64,000 nucleotides of DNA from Burkholderiales bacterium. Its GTDB lineage: Bacteria > Pseudomonadota > Gammaproteobacteria > Burkholderiales > Burkholderiaceae_C. The stretch spans positions 106,526 through 170,525 of the forward strand of contig JAECRL010000008.1 of the NCBI GenBank assembly GCA_016000265.1, written 5' to 3'. This document shows, one piece after another, positions 11,288 through 22,242 of the stretch (position 1 is its first letter; every line of letters begins with the position of its first letter). The notes beneath the pieces were generated by a model. The model was not told the origin of the DNA. It was given only the letters and a program-made list of their open reading frames with translations, and searched no databases. Position numbers and translations under genes: made by a program.

Positions 11288-12292
11288 TCAGCCCCACACC
11301 CGCGTCACCACCTCGGTGTAGAGCGGGATGCCGATGAGGATGTTGAAGACGAACGTCACCGCGAGCGACAAGCCCAGGTAAAGCCCGGGGTTGGCCTCGG
11401 GGATGGCGTGCCTCAGCACCGCCGGCACCACGATGTAGGACGAACTCGCGGCCAGCACGACCAACAAGATCGTGTCCCCGGCTGGCAGGCCGATCAGCGC
11501 CGCCAGCCCCATGGCCATCAAGCCATGAACCAGGGGGCCGCCCACCCCGTAGAGCAGCAGGGCCGGGTGCACCTCGCGCAAGCCGGGCAACTGGCGCGCC
11601 ACCAGCAGGCCCAGGTCCAGCAGGAACAGGGCCAGCATGCCCTTGAACAGCGCACCGGAGAACGGCTCCATCATGGCCTTGCCGTTGTCGCCCGTGGCGA
11701 AGCCGATCAGCAGGCTGCCCAGCAGCAGCAGGTTGGCGCCGTCGGTGAAGGCCTCGCGCACCACGTGGGCCACGCTGGGCGCGCTCGATCCCGCAGACGC
11801 GGCAGGCGCCGTTGTGTCCCCCGCCGCGCTGGCCTCCTGCCGTCTCGCCCAGGCCGCCAGCGCCATGGCCATCAAGATGGCGGGCGACTCCATGAGCACG
11901 AGGGCCACCGCCATGTGGCCACCGAAGTCGATGCCACGCGAGCCCAGGTACTGCGTGGCCGTGATGAAGGTCGTCGCGCTGACCGAGCCGTAGGTGGCCG
12001 CGACGGCGGCGGCATCAAAGCGCGAGAGTTTGCGCCGCAGCAGCACATAACCCAACGCCGGCACGATCAGCGACAGCGCCGCCGCGGCCAGCAGGCTGGC
12101 GACGACCTGCGGCCCGAGTCCCGCGTGCGCCAGCGAAAAACCGCCTTTGAGTCCGACCGACATCAGCAGGTACAGCGACAGGAAGCGCGCGATCTGAGGA
12201 GGCACCTCCAGGTTGGAGCGCAGCAAGCCGGCGCACACGCCGAACACGAAAAACAGGATGGCGGGGTCCAGCAGGTTGTTCAAGGCAGTCAT
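11288..12292 (-). CDS. sodium-dependent bicarbonate transport family permease (SbtA-like)
   Basis: A 334-residue membrane protein with about ten hydrophobic segments in two halves separated by a charged loop (AWARRQEASAAGDTTAPAA). Features such as DPAILFFVFGVCAGLLRSN, LLMSVGLKGG and YGSVSATTFITA match the SbtA family, whose cyanobacterial members import bicarbonate with sodium. The chosen ATG (12292) gives the conserved MTALNNLLDPAILFF start; a further ATG three codons upstream exists. It is divergent from a LysR regulator and its stop codon abuts that of the PEP-CTERM gene. No SbtB-like PII partner gene is adjacent. Whether it moves bicarbonate in this organism is an inference from family. 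Confidence 0.86.
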   Translation of the reverse strand: MTALNNLLDPAILFFVFGVCAGLLRSNLEVPPQIARFLSLYLLMSVGLKGGFSLAHAGLGPQVVASLLAAAALSLIVPALGYVLLRRKLSRFDAAAVAATYGSVSATTFITATQYLGSRGIDFGGHMAVALVLMESPAILMAMALAAWARRQEASAAGDTTAPAASAGSSAPSVAHVVREAFTDGANLLLLGSLLIGFATGDNGKAMMEPFSGALFKGMLALFLLDLGLLVARQLPGLREVHPALLLYGVGGPLVHGLMAMGLAALIGLPAGDTILLVVLAASSSYIVVPAVLRHAIPEANPGLYLGLSLAVTFVFNILIGIPLYTEVVTRVWG

Positions 12293-12321
12293 GCGGCGCA
12301 TCCTAGGGTTTCAACTGCATA

Positions 12322-12352
12322 ATGAAAAATCAAATCTTCTGATCTTATTCAT
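12322..12352. promoter_or_regulatory. AT-rich dyad in the sbtA-lysR divergent promoter
   Basis: The 72-bp gap between the permease and LysR genes is strikingly AT-rich. It carries ATGAA at 12322 and TTCAT ending at 12352, and inside them ATCA-N7-TGAT (12329-12343). Such interrupted dyads of T-N11-A type are typical LysR-regulator sites, and the position would let the regulator control both genes. Confidence 0.5.
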
Positions 12353-12364
12353 CGATAAAAGTCT

Positions 12365-13330
12365 ATGCATGTCACCTGGCGTCAACTGCGACTCTTCCAG
12401 GCCCTGGCCCAGACGGGCTCGGTCACCGGGGCCGCCGAGGTGGAGCACGTCACCCAGCCCACCGTGTCCATGCAGCTGCGCCAGCTCGCCGACGCCGCGG
12501 GTGTGCCGCTGTACGAGCCTCTGGGCCGCGGCGTGCGCCTGACCGACGCAGGCGAGCGCCTGGCGCGCGCCTGCGAGGACATCCTCGCGCGCTGGGCGGA
12601 CTTCGAGATGGAACTCGCTGACCTGCAGGGCCTCAAGCGCGGGCGCCTCAACGTGGCGGTGGTCAGCACGGCCAAGTCCTTCATCCCCAGGCTGCTGGGC
12701 CCGTTTTCGCAGCGCTACCCCGACATCGACGTGCACCTGGAGGTCGCCAACCGCGACAGCATCGTGCGGCGCCTGGAGCAGTCGCTCGACGACCTCGTCA
12801 TCATGACCACGCCGCCCGAGCACGTGGCCGTTGAAGCCGAGCCCTTGCTGGACAACCCGCTGGTGCTGGTGGCCGCCAGCACGCACCCGCTGGCCGCGCG
12901 TCAGGGGCTGTCCTTGCGCTCGCTGTCCGGTGAGCGCTTCATCCTGCGCGAGCCCGGTTCAGGCACCCGCATCAGCTGCGAGCGGCAGTTCAAGGCCTGG
13001 GACTTCAGCCCGCGCGTGCAGATGTCCCTGGGCAGCAACGAGGCCATCAAGCAGGCGGTGGCGGGCGGCTTCGGGCTGGCCGTGCTGTCGCGCCACGCGC
13101 TCGACCGCGACCCCGCCCACGAGGGCCTGAGCGTGCTCGACGTCAAGGGCTTCCCGATCGCCTCGCGCTGGTACCTGGTGAGGCGGCGCGAGCGCCAGCC
13201 CACGCCCGTGGCGCGCGCTTTCCTGGATTTCCTGCGTGAGACGCTGGCCGCTCCTGCCGCCGCCAAGCCGGCTGCTACACCCTCACCACCGTCACCGAGC
13301 ACTCGGCCTCGGCGACGACCTGCGCGCTGA
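12365..13330 (+). CDS. LysR-family transcriptional regulator (CbbR-like)
   Basis: A 321-residue LysR regulator. The N-terminal winged helix-turn-helix spans about residues 1-62 (LRLFQALAQTGSVTGAAEVEHVTQPTVSMQLRQL), and the rest is a periplasmic-binding-like effector domain (GRLNVAVVSTAKSFIPRLL onward). The HTH and effector regions resemble CbbR/CysB-type regulators of carbon fixation, which fits the divergent bicarbonate permease. The 3' end overlaps the convergent kinase gene by 56 bp, an unusually large tail-to-tail overlap. The last about 25 residues (AAAKPAATPSPPSPSTRPRRRPAR) are low-complexity and lie in that overlap. Effector identity is unknown. Confidence 0.88.
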   Translation: MHVTWRQLRLFQALAQTGSVTGAAEVEHVTQPTVSMQLRQLADAAGVPLYEPLGRGVRLTDAGERLARACEDILARWADFEMELADLQGLKRGRLNVAVVSTAKSFIPRLLGPFSQRYPDIDVHLEVANRDSIVRRLEQSLDDLVIMTTPPEHVAVEAEPLLDNPLVLVAASTHPLAARQGLSLRSLSGERFILREPGSGTRISCERQFKAWDFSPRVQMSLGSNEAIKQAVAGGFGLAVLSRHALDRDPAHEGLSVLDVKGFPIASRWYLVRRRERQPTPVARAFLDFLRETLAAPAAAKPAATPSPPSPSTRPRRRPAR

Positions 13331-14708
13331 CGCTGCCCAGGTAGCGGCGCAAGGACGAGTTGCCCCGCGCTCCCATGACGATGTGATCGACCTGGTTGCG
13401 CGTGGCGAACTCCACGATGGCCGCGGCCGTGTCGGGCGACTCCAGCACGTGGAAGGTCAGGCGGTGCTCGTCCATCTGCAGCTGTTGCTGCAAGGGGCGC
13501 GCCCAGTGTTTGATGGCCACCAGCTGCTGCACGTGCAGGCTGTTGCCTTCGGGGTCCATCAGCGTGTCCATGCCGATGCGGTTGGTCTTCATGACGCTGA
13601 CGCAGGCCAGGCGCGCACCCGGCTCCATCTGCATGATGCGCCTCACCGTGGCCAGCAGCTTCTTGTCGAGCGCCGGCGTGCTGTTCTTGATGCCGATGGC
13701 GGCCATGATGATGGGGCTGCGCTCGACGTGCTGGCCCGTGTCGCCATCCCCCTTGGGCTCCGCGCCCATGGCCTTGAACCAGCGCTTGACGGTGCTCAGC
13801 GTGCCGCGCGTGCTCAGGCGCTCGGCGCGCGCCGTCAGCGGGATCTGCTCGGGGTGCTGCAGGTCCAGCGCGAGCTGCGCCCCGGTCTGGTAGCGCTGCG
13901 CCGGCTCGACTTCCAGGCAGCGCAGGATCACCTCCTGCAGCCACGGTGGCGTGTCTGGGCGGTGCACCCTCGGGGGGATGGGGTCGGTGTAGAGCCGCTT
14001 GCGCAAACCGGGCACGGTGCTGGGGTTGCCAAAAGGCCGCTCGCCGGTGGTCAGGTGATAGAGCATCACGCCGAGCGCGAAGAGGTCGCTGCGCGGGTCG
14101 TTGCGCACGAACTGAACCTGCTCGGGCGAGATGTACGGGCCGGTGCCCATGGGCAGGCTGAACTCTTCTTCGAGCAGGTCGGGCAGGTGGTCGTGGCGAC
14201 ACAGGCCGAAGTCCACCAGCACGCACTCGCCACCGGGGCGGAACATGATGTTGCTGGGCTTGACGTCCAGGTGCACCAGGTGCTGTTTGTGCAGATCGTG
14301 AAGGGCCGCGGCCACCCGTTGCCCGATGTCGGCCACCTCCGCGAAGGGCAGGGGCGCGAGGTCCAGGCGCGGGCGCAGCGAGTCCCCCGGGATGCGCTCC
14401 ATCACGATGTAGGGCTGGCCGGTGAAGTCGCCTTTGGCGACGAAGCGCGGCACGTGCGGGCCCTTGAGCGCGGGCATGACCATCTGCTCGACTTCGAAGC
14501 CGACGATGGTGGCCGGGTCTTCGCCGCCCTTGATGCGCGGCACCTTCATGATCAGCTCGACGCCATCGGGTGCGGCCAGCGGCTGGCCCTGGTCATCGAC
14601 GCGCGCCACCGCCCACAGCGTGGCCATGCCGCCCTGGTGCAGCCGCTCGGTCAGCACGAAGCCGTCGAACTGGTCACCAACCTGCAGCTTGCCTGGTGGG
14701 GTCATCAT
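13275..14708 (-). CDS. serine/threonine protein kinase fused to a universal stress protein domain
   Basis: A 477-residue fusion. Residues 13-285 form a Hanks-type kinase: glycine loop LHQGGMATLW, catalytic Lys55 (ELIMKVPR), catalytic loop VHLDVKPSN with Asp148, metal-binding DFG at 166-168, and APE-like ISPEQ. The usual Arg before the catalytic Asp is Leu (HLD), so it is a non-RD kinase. Residues 331-477 form a UspA domain with the ATP-type motif GARGN...GS (G-x2-G-x9-GS, residues 446-459). It is soluble, lacking the PASTA/transmembrane parts of PknB types. It follows a metallophosphoesterase gene by 35 bp in the same direction, suggesting a kinase and a hydrolase made together. Confidence 0.93.
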   Translation of the reverse strand: MMTPPGKLQVGDQFDGFVLTERLHQGGMATLWAVARVDDQGQPLAAPDGVELIMKVPRIKGGEDPATIVGFEVEQMVMPALKGPHVPRFVAKGDFTGQPYIVMERIPGDSLRPRLDLAPLPFAEVADIGQRVAAALHDLHKQHLVHLDVKPSNIMFRPGGECVLVDFGLCRHDHLPDLLEEEFSLPMGTGPYISPEQVQFVRNDPRSDLFALGVMLYHLTTGERPFGNPSTVPGLRKRLYTDPIPPRVHRPDTPPWLQEVILRCLEVEPAQRYQTGAQLALDLQHPEQIPLTARAERLSTRGTLSTVKRWFKAMGAEPKGDGDTGQHVERSPIIMAAIGIKNSTPALDKKLLATVRRIMQMEPGARLACVSVMKTNRIGMDTLMDPEGNSLHVQQLVAIKHWARPLQQQLQMDEHRLTFHVLESPDTAAAIVEFATRNQVDHIVMGARGNSSLRRYLGSVSAQVVAEAECSVTVVRV

Positions 14709-14743
14709 CGGCCGCGTTCTCCTGGGTTGATCAGGGGGAGCAG

Positions 14744-15487
14744 CTACTGCCCGTCGCGCAGGCGCTGGGCCAGCGAGGCGGGCAGGCCGGCGTCCAGCAC
14801 GCGCTGCGCGGCGGCTTCGTGGTCATACGGCACGCGGTGGAAGCTCAGCACCGCCTGCACCGTGTCAAAGACGGCATAGCAGGCCGCCGGGTTGCCGTCA
14901 CGCGGTTGCCCCACCGAGCCGGGGATGGCCAGCCAGCGGCGCATGGGCGACAGCTGGATCGGTGTGCCGTCCACCGGCTTGAACTCGCCCGACTTGCCGG
15001 TGGACGACAGGTGGTACAGGCAGGGCTCGTGCATGTGGCCGCAAAACACGTGCGGTTGCTGCGAGGCAAACAGGCTGCGCGTGGCCTCCATGCGGCCCTG
15101 CAGGTAACCCCAATGCGCCGGGTCGTGCACGTTGGCGTGGGCGAACAGGCAGTCGCCTAGCACGGCGGTCAGGGGCAGGGACTCGATGAACGCCACGTGG
15201 GCGGCGCTGAGCTGGCCGCGCGTCCAGGCCAGCGAGGCTTGCACGTGGCTGCCCATGTGGTGCTGGTCTTCGTGGCGGATGGCGTCGTCGTGGTTGCCCT
15301 TGACGACGGTGGCGCCTTCCTGGTGGCGGGCCATGACGAAGTCCATGACCCAGACCGGGTCGGCCCCGTAGTCCACGAAGTCGCCCAGCAGCACGGTGTG
15401 GTCGCAGCCTTGTTCGCGGGCGTGGTCCCAGACGGCTTCAACGGCCTGACGGTTGGCGTGCAGGTCGGACAGGATGGCGAGTTTCAT
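14744..15487 (-). CDS. metallophosphoesterase (YfcE/calcineurin-like)
   Basis: A 247-residue calcineurin-like phosphoesterase with all metal-site motifs: SDLHAN (residues 7-12), [22 protein letters not shown] and GHMHEP. It belongs to the group that includes phosphodiesterases, diadenosine tetraphosphatases and protein phosphatases, and the substrate is not evident. It is the first gene of a two-gene minus-strand unit with the kinase-USP fusion. A natural inference is that it removes phosphate from the kinase's targets or degrades a nucleotide signal linked to the USP domain. The start ATG at 15487 is followed at once by the conserved [10 protein letters not shown]. Confidence 0.88.
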   Translation of the reverse strand: MKLAILSDLHANRQAVEAVWDHAREQGCDHTVLLGDFVDYGADPVWVMDFVMARHQEGATVVKGNHDDAIRHEDQHHMGSHVQASLAWTRGQLSAAHVAFIESLPLTAVLGDCLFAHANVHDPAHWGYLQGRMEATRSLFASQQPHVFCGHMHEPCLYHLSSTGKSGEFKPVDGTPIQLSPMRRWLAIPGSVGQPRDGNPAACYAVFDTVQAVLSFHRVPYDHEAAAQRVLDAGLPASLAQRLRDGQ

Positions 15488-15539
15488 GGGTCGGATCGGG
15501 CGGGCAAGGGGCCAGTCTAGCCCCCTGGCCGCCGTCCGC

Positions 15540-17204
15540 TCAAGCTGGGGCAGACAGGGCTTGACGCGCGCCTTGTGTCCGCATTTCCTTGCGCAACTCG
15601 ACCGCGTTGGCCTGGTGCACCGTGGTGGCGTGGCTGTCGGTGCGGAAGACCTGCACGGCCTCGGCCACCGATTTGGCTCGCTGGGCCAGGCTCATGGAGG
15701 CCGCGGCGATTTCTTCCACCGCGGCGGCATTCTGCTGGGTGATCCCGTCGAGCTGGGCCACGGCCGAGTTGATCTGCGAGATGCCGCTGAGCTGTTCGCG
15801 TGCGCCCCCACTGATCTGCGTGACCAGCGCGGTGACCTGCTCGACCGACTGCACGGCCTCCAGCATGGTCGTCTGGGCGGCCTGGGTCAGCGCGCTGCCG
15901 GCGCGAACCTTCTCGGCCGAGTCGGTGATGAGTTGCTTGACCTCGCGAGCGGCGGTGGCGGTGCGGCCGGCCAGGGCGCGCACCTCGGAGGCCACCACCG
16001 CGAAGCCACGGCCTTGCTCACCGGCCCGTGCGGCCTCCACGGCGGCATTCAGCGCCAGGATGTTGGTCTGGAAGGCGATGCTGTCGATGACCTGGATGAT
16101 CTCGCCGATGCGGCTGGAGGACTCCTCGATGGCGTGCATGGTGTGCGTCACGTTGCTCACCACCTCGCTGCTGCGCTGGGTGATGGAGGTGCTCTGCGTG
16201 GCCAGGTCAGCGGCCTGGCCCGCGGTGTCGGCGCTGTGCTTGACGGTGCCGGTGATCTGCTCCATGGACGCGGCGGTCTGCTCCAGGCTGCTGGCCTGGG
16301 ACTCGGTGCGGCTGGAGAGGTCCTGGTTGCCCGCGGCGATCTCGCGGGTGGCCAGCAGCATCTGGTCGACCTGCGTGCGCGCGTCGTGCACGATGGAGCG
16401 CAGGTTCACGTTGAGCTGGTTGAGCGAGCGGGTGAACTGCCCGATCAGGTCGTGCCGGTCGGAGTGGATGGATTGGGTCAGGTCGCCAGCGGCCATGCGG
16501 TTGGCCGTGTCCATCAGCGCCTTGATCGGCCCCATCGTCATGCGCCGGATCTGCAGCGACGCCAGGGCGATCAGGACCCCGAGCACCATCAGCGTGCCCA
16601 GTGTTGCCAGCGAAGCCCAGCCGCCGTGCTGGCTCGTCCACTTGCCCATCGCAAAACCGATCACGGCCACGCTGCCGGAGATCAAGGCCAGGCGCTCGCT
16701 CAGGCCCAGCTTGAGGCGCTCGCTCAGGCGCCCGGAGAAGGTGTTGGTCAGCACCCGGCCATTGCGCAGCACGTGCACGAGCTTGCCGGCGTCCTTTTCC
16801 TCCTGCATGGTCCGGTACAGCGCCTCGCTTTGTGCGATCGCTTCGCGGCTGGCTTCGGTGCGCACGGACATGTAGCCGATGGGCTGGCCGTTTTCCATCA
16901 ACGGGGTGACGTTGGCTTGCACCCAGTAGTAGCTGCCATCCTTGCGGCGGTTCTTGACCAGGGCGGTCCAGGGCTTGCCCTGGGCGATGGTCTCCCACAT
17001 GTCGCGGAAGGCCTCTTCCGGCATGCTGGGGTGGCGGATCATGTTGTGAGGTTGCCCCAGCAACTCCTCGCGTTGGAAGCCGCTGACGTGGATGAAGGAC
17101 GGATTGCAGTAGGTGATGCGGCCCTTGAGGTCGGTGGTGGAGACCAGGGTCTCGCCTTTCGGGAAGGCAAACTCCTGCTCCATCACGGGCAGATTCATTC
17201 GCAT
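15540..17204 (-). CDS. PAS-containing methyl-accepting chemotaxis protein (Aer-like)
   Basis: A 554-residue chemoreceptor. Residues about 15-130 form a PAS domain ([21 protein letters not shown], then [16 protein letters not shown], a signature of Aer-type redox sensors). Two hydrophobic segments follow near residues 175-220 ([30 protein letters not shown]), then a HAMP segment and a long signalling coiled coil with the conserved hairpin tip [24 protein letters not shown]. The start at 17204 has a GAGAGG ribosome site; an upstream in-frame ATG at 17300 gives only non-family sequence. No C-terminal CheR/CheB pentapeptide is present. FAD-based oxygen or redox sensing is likely by family but not proven by sequence. 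Confidence 0.92.
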   Translation of the reverse strand: MRMNLPVMEQEFAFPKGETLVSTTDLKGRITYCNPSFIHVSGFQREELLGQPHNMIRHPSMPEEAFRDMWETIAQGKPWTALVKNRRKDGSYYWVQANVTPLMENGQPIGYMSVRTEASREAIAQSEALYRTMQEEKDAGKLVHVLRNGRVLTNTFSGRLSERLKLGLSERLALISGSVAVIGFAMGKWTSQHGGWASLATLGTLMVLGVLIALASLQIRRMTMGPIKALMDTANRMAAGDLTQSIHSDRHDLIGQFTRSLNQLNVNLRSIVHDARTQVDQMLLATREIAAGNQDLSSRTESQASSLEQTAASMEQITGTVKHSADTAGQAADLATQSTSITQRSSEVVSNVTHTMHAIEESSSRIGEIIQVIDSIAFQTNILALNAAVEAARAGEQGRGFAVVASEVRALAGRTATAAREVKQLITDSAEKVRAGSALTQAAQTTMLEAVQSVEQVTALVTQISGGAREQLSGISQINSAVAQLDGITQQNAAAVEEIAAASMSLAQRAKSVAEAVQVFRTDSHATTVHQANAVELRKEMRTQGARQALSAPA

Positions 17205-17450
17205 GGCGAACCTCTCACTCTCGGTGTCTCGAGTCGACAGGTGATGGCGCCGTCCTGCCCCGGCGGTGGTCTGACTGCTGGACCACGGCATGCAATGCAT
17301 ATCGGCATGGTGCCGCCATTGCCCATGATCGGCTGCGGGAAAACCAGCCCTTCCGTGCGCTACTTCTCGACCTTGTCCTCAGGTGGCATGTGCATTTGTT
17401 ACCATGCGGCCACACCCGTCCTGCCTTGATGACGGGCGGAGACCCACACG

Positions 17451-17726
17451 ATGAAAACGGCTGAACAGGAAGCGGTGTTGCGCTCGGTGCGCAAGCTCAT
17501 CGACTTCTGGCAGATCGAGGCCCACGAGCTCGCCGGCATCCCCGAGCCGGTTGAGCAGCCCGTGGTGTCACGTGAGCCGAGCGGACCGAAGTACCGCCAC
17601 CCCATCACCGCCCAGACCTGGGACGGCGAAGGTGCGCAGCCGCCGTGGCTGCGCGAGGCGCTCACGCGCGAGGGCTACACGGTCCAGGAGTTGCGCCTGA
17701 AAGACGACGAAACCAGCGGGGCCTGA
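17451..17726 (+). CDS. H-NS family nucleoid-associated protein
   Basis: A 91-residue protein with an H-NS-type C-terminal DNA-binding domain: KYRHPITAQTWDGEGAQPPWLREAL matches the family pattern YRxPxTGxTWSGRGRxPxWL. The canonical RGR hook residues are altered to GEG, which may weaken or shift DNA binding. The N-terminal helix (AEQEAVLRSVRKLIDFW) would be the oligomerisation part but is short compared with canonical H-NS. It lies 20 bp before tRNA-Arg and is divergent from the chemoreceptor gene across 246 bp. Confidence 0.8.
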   Translation: MKTAEQEAVLRSVRKLIDFWQIEAHELAGIPEPVEQPVVSREPSGPKYRHPITAQTWDGEGAQPPWLREALTREGYTVQELRLKDDETSGA

Positions 17727-17746
17727 GGCACAATCCACCCCGTGCC

Positions 17747-17821
17747 GGCTCCGTGGTGAAATGGATATCACGGACCCCTCCTAAGGGTCAAGTACAGGTT
17801 CGATTCCTGTCGGGGCCGCCA
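17747..17821 (+). tRNA. tRNA-Arg (anticodon CCU)
   Basis: A cloverleaf can be drawn directly. The acceptor stem is GGCTCCG with CGGGGCC. The anticodon stem is GACCC/GGGTC (17773-17777 and 17785-17789) around the loop CTCCTAA, giving anticodon CCU at 17780-17782. The T arm is ACAGG-TTCGATT-CCTGT. CCA is encoded at 17819-17821. It lies between the H-NS gene and the convergent end of the urease operon. Confidence 0.96.
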
Positions 17822-17841
17822 CCGCTGACTGAGCTCAGGCA

Positions 17842-18498
17842 TCAAGCCTTGAGCAGTCCCTTGGTCTCGATGAAGTCGATGACCTGCTCCAGACCGGCCT
17901 TCGTTTTGAGGTTGGTCATCACGAAGGGGCGCAACCCTTGAGGGGTCTGGCGCATGCGCTTCGTGTCCGACTCCATGATCTCCAGGTTGGCGCCCACGTG
18001 CGGCGCCAGGTCGGTCTTGTTGATGACGAACAGGTCGCTTTTGGTGATGCCGGGGCCGCCTTTGCGCGGGATCTTCTCGCCCGCGGCCACGTCGATCACG
18101 TAGATGGTCAGGTCGCTCAGCTCAGGGCTGAAGGTGGCCGCCAGGTTGTCGCCGCCGGACTCGATGAAGACGATGTCGGCGTTGGGGTACTTGGCCAGCA
18201 TGCGGTCGACGGCTTCGAGGTTGATCGAGGCGTCTTCGCGGATGGCGGTGTGCGGGCAGCCGCCGGTTTCCACGCCCATGATGCGCTCGGGGTCGAGCGC
18301 GCCGGCCACGGTCAGCAGGCGCTGGTCCTCCTTGGTGTAGATGTCGTTGGTGATGACGACCAGGTCGTGGTGCTCGCGCATGGCCTTGCACAGCATTTCG
18401 AGCAAGGTCGTCTTGCCGGAGCCGACGGGGCCGCCCACGCCCACGCGCAGGGGGGGCAGTTTCTTGGTGCGACCGGGGATGTGGTGGAGGTTGCTCAT
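17842..18498 (-). CDS. ureG: urease accessory GTPase UreG
   Basis: A 218-residue SIMIBI-class GTPase that drives nickel delivery to urease with UreE, UreF and UreD/H. The P-loop [13 protein letters not shown] is at about residues 20-32. The conserved NDIYTKED, the metal-binding CPH motif in [15 protein letters not shown], and the base-recognition NKTDL are all present. Length is normal for the family. It is the last gene of the urease operon, and its start overlaps the ureF stop as ATGA. Confidence 0.97.
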   Translation of the reverse strand: MSNLHHIPGRTKKLPPLRVGVGGPVGSGKTTLLEMLCKAMREHHDLVVITNDIYTKEDQRLLTVAGALDPERIMGVETGGCPHTAIREDASINLEAVDRMLAKYPNADIVFIESGGDNLAATFSPELSDLTIYVIDVAAGEKIPRKGGPGITKSDLFVINKTDLAPHVGANLEIMESDTKRMRQTPQGLRPFVMTNLKTKAGLEQVIDFIETKGLLKA

Positions 18499-19271
18499 GA
18501 TCGGAACAGGCGTGAGTACTGGGTTTCGTGCCGGGCGCTCAGGATGGCCAGCATGGGGGTGAAGGCCTGGCGCTGCGAATCGGGCAGCGACAAGGCGTGG
18601 TCGATGGCGTCGGGGATGGCGTCGATCAGGGATTGCAGGATGCGCTGACCGGCGCTTTGTCCCAATGGCACGGCTTTGATGGCGGCCTGCACCATGTTCT
18701 CGGCCCAGCCGAAGGTGAAGCTCAGCAGCGCCTCGCGCAGGGCGGGCTCGCCGTCGGTGCGCGCCCCGGGCTCAGGCAGGCATTGCGCCACCGCCAGCGC
18801 GAAGGCAACGGGCCAGGTGGGGGCCGGGGGCAGGGCGGCGCAGATCGCCAACCGGGTGTCGACTCCGTCGGCCCCGTCTGCCACATGGGCCAGCGCACCG
18901 CCGCTTCGGTTGCGCAGCCACTCGACCAGGGAGCGGCCCATTTGCTCGGTCTGCAAGCGCAGCTCCGAGGTCTCGCGGGTCTGCACGACCCAGTCGTTGA
19001 GCTCGCGCACGCGGACCAGGTCGTGGCGTTGCCAGGCGGGCACGGCGCGGGCCACCACGGCCAGGTCGCTGCGGGCCACGGCCAGGTGCAACTGGTCGCG
19101 CAGCCAGTGGGACACGTCCGCCTCGTGGGTGACGAGGCCGGCGTCGATGGCCGCTTCCAGCCCTTCCGAGTAGCTGAAGCCGCCCACCGGCAGGGCGGGC
19201 GACGCCAGCCACATCAGCTGCAGGCGGGCTGCGGCGCTCAGGGGCGAGGGGCGCGGGGCGATGCGGGGCAT
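18495..19271 (-). CDS. ureF: urease accessory protein UreF
   Basis: A 258-residue all-helical accessory protein that acts with UreD/H and UreG in urease activation. The family start [27 protein letters not shown] is clear, as is the C-terminal region. The ATG at 19271 was chosen because it leaves 19 bp after ureE; an upstream ATG at 19331 would overlap the ureE 3' end. It is somewhat longer than typical UreF (about 225-230 residues), with the extra length at the N-terminus and in a central [17 protein letters not shown] insertion. It is coupled to ureG by a 4-bp overlap. Confidence 0.95.
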   Translation of the reverse strand: MPRIAPRPSPLSAAARLQLMWLASPALPVGGFSYSEGLEAAIDAGLVTHEADVSHWLRDQLHLAVARSDLAVVARAVPAWQRHDLVRVRELNDWVVQTRETSELRLQTEQMGRSLVEWLRNRSGGALAHVADGADGVDTRLAICAALPPAPTWPVAFALAVAQCLPEPGARTDGEPALREALLSFTFGWAENMVQAAIKAVPLGQSAGQRILQSLIDAIPDAIDHALSLPDSQRQAFTPMLAILSARHETQYSRLFRS

Positions 19272-19290
19272 GGGGTCTGGCTGGCGTCGC

Positions 19291-19920
19291 TCAGTGATCG
19301 TGCCCGTGGCCGCATCCGGGGCCATGCACATGGGGCGGGGCCTCTGCCGCCTTGACCGCGATGCCGATGGGTTTGCCGCGGTTCACGGGGGCGGCTGCCG
19401 GCGCGTGGTCATGATCATGATGGCCGTGTTCGTGATGGCCGTGGGCATGACCGTGCCCGTGGCCCCCCGAGGCGTAAGCGCCGCCCTCCGGCTCGAAAGC
19501 CACCGCGGCCTCTCGCACCGTCAGGTGCATGGCGCGCAGCATGTCGGCCAGCACGTGGTCGGGCTCGATCTTCAGGTGATCGGGTTGCAGCTCGATCTGC
19601 ACGTGGCGGTTGCCCAGGTGGTAGGCGGCGCGCACCAGGTCGAAGGGCGAGCCGTGCTCGGCGCAGGGCGTGATGACGAGCACCGGCTGGGGCGCGGCCA
19701 CCACGCGGACCATGGAGCCGTCTTCGGCCACCAGCACGTCACCGCCGCGCACCAGGGTGCCTCGCGGCAGGAAGACGCCCAGGGTGCGGCCCTGGCTGTC
19801 GGTGGCGTCGAAGCGGCTCTTCTGGCGCACGTCCCAGTCGAGTTCGACCTGCGAGGCGCGCTTGAGCAACACGGGGGCCAGGCCCTGGCCTTGAGGGAGG
19901 AGTTTGTTGACGATCAGCAT
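19291..19920 (-). CDS. ureE: urease nickel metallochaperone UreE with long His-rich tail
   Basis: A 209-residue nickel chaperone. The N-terminal peptide-binding and central metal-binding domains are recognisable, with the conserved [22 protein letters not shown] region and the nickel ligand His in GNRH. The C-terminus is an extended histidine tail ([16 protein letters not shown], then more HD/HG repeats to the end), expected to bind several nickel or zinc ions. It is directly followed by ureF and preceded by ureC with a 15-bp gap. Confidence 0.96.
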   Translation of the reverse strand: MLIVNKLLPQGQGLAPVLLKRASQVELDWDVRQKSRFDATDSQGRTLGVFLPRGTLVRGGDVLVAEDGSMVRVVAAPQPVLVITPCAEHGSPFDLVRAAYHLGNRHVQIELQPDHLKIEPDHVLADMLRAMHLTVREAAVAFEPEGGAYASGGHGHGHAHGHHEHGHHDHDHAPAAAPVNRGKPIGIAVKAAEAPPHVHGPGCGHGHDH

Positions 19921-19935
19921 GGGCGCGAGTGTGGC

Positions 19936-21663
<1,728 letters not shown>

Positions 21664-21709
21664 GTTGCGTGTTCTCTTTGAGGGCGCTGTCAAAGCGTGA
21701 CCAGCGTGG

Positions 21710-22015
21710 TCACAGCGGACCTTGCGTCAGGCCGCGAAAGCCGAAGACGATGCGGTCGCCGGCATAGTCCACCAGCTCGACCGTGCGTTGCTGGCCGGGC
21801 TCGAAGCGCACCGCCGTGCCGGAGGCGATGTTCAGTCGCATGCCTTGCGCGGCGACTCGGTCGAAGCTGAGCGCGGCGTTGGTTTCGGCGAAGTGGTAGT
21901 GCGAGCCGACCTGGATGGGGCGGTTGCCGCTGTTTTCAACCACCAGGGTGATCGAGCGGCGGCCAGGGTTGAGGACGATGTCCGGCCCGTCGGTGAGCAG
22001 TTCGCCGGGCGTCAT
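21710..22015 (-). CDS. ureB: urease beta subunit
   Basis: A 101-residue urease beta subunit, complete and of normal length, with [17 protein letters not shown] and [17 protein letters not shown]. The ATG at 22015 overlaps the stop of the small upstream membrane-peptide gene by one base (TGATG), implying coupled translation. A GTG codon one position upstream (22018) is a less likely start. Confidence 0.97.
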   Translation of the reverse strand: MTPGELLTDGPDIVLNPGRRSITLVVENSGNRPIQVGSHYHFAETNAALSFDRVAAQGMRLNIASGTAVRFEPGQQRTVELVDYAGDRIVFGFRGLTQGPL

Positions 22016-22215
22016 CACTTGCCGCCCTTGAACCAGATCACGGCGGCGACCACGCCCACGATGGCCACGAAGCCCAGCACGTCAGAGGCATGCCAGTGCG
22101 CGAAGCCGGGCATGCCGTGGCCTTCGTGGGCCCAGGCAGGCAGGCAAGTCAAGGCAGCGATGCCTCCAGACAGTGCGGCGCGGGCGGGGGCTCGGGGTTG
22201 GATTCGCTTCATCAT
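22015..22215 (-). CDS. small exported His-containing membrane peptide between ureA and ureB
   Basis: A 66-residue protein. It has a probable signal segment ([19 protein letters not shown]), then a His-rich stretch ([13 protein letters not shown]), then one hydrophobic helix ([17 protein letters not shown]) with a basic end. The AHEGHG motif after the signal peptide resembles the start of HupE/UreJ nickel permeases, which occupy this position in some urease operons, but the rest of that roughly 200-residue protein is missing. It could be a reduced derivative or a separate family of small nickel-related peptides. Coupling to ureB and position inside the operon support a urease-related role. The function is inferred only. 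Confidence 0.75.
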   Translation of the reverse strand: MMKRIQPRAPARAALSGGIAALTCLPAWAHEGHGMPGFAHWHASDVLGFVAIVGVVAAVIWFKGGK

Positions 22216-22242
22216 GGTGCGTTTCGTTGTGGTGTGCGGGTT

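Noticed and set aside
17747..17821. tRNA-Arg as an integration site for a genomic island
   Set aside because: No integrase or duplicated tRNA 3' end was seen, and the neighbouring urease genes look native.
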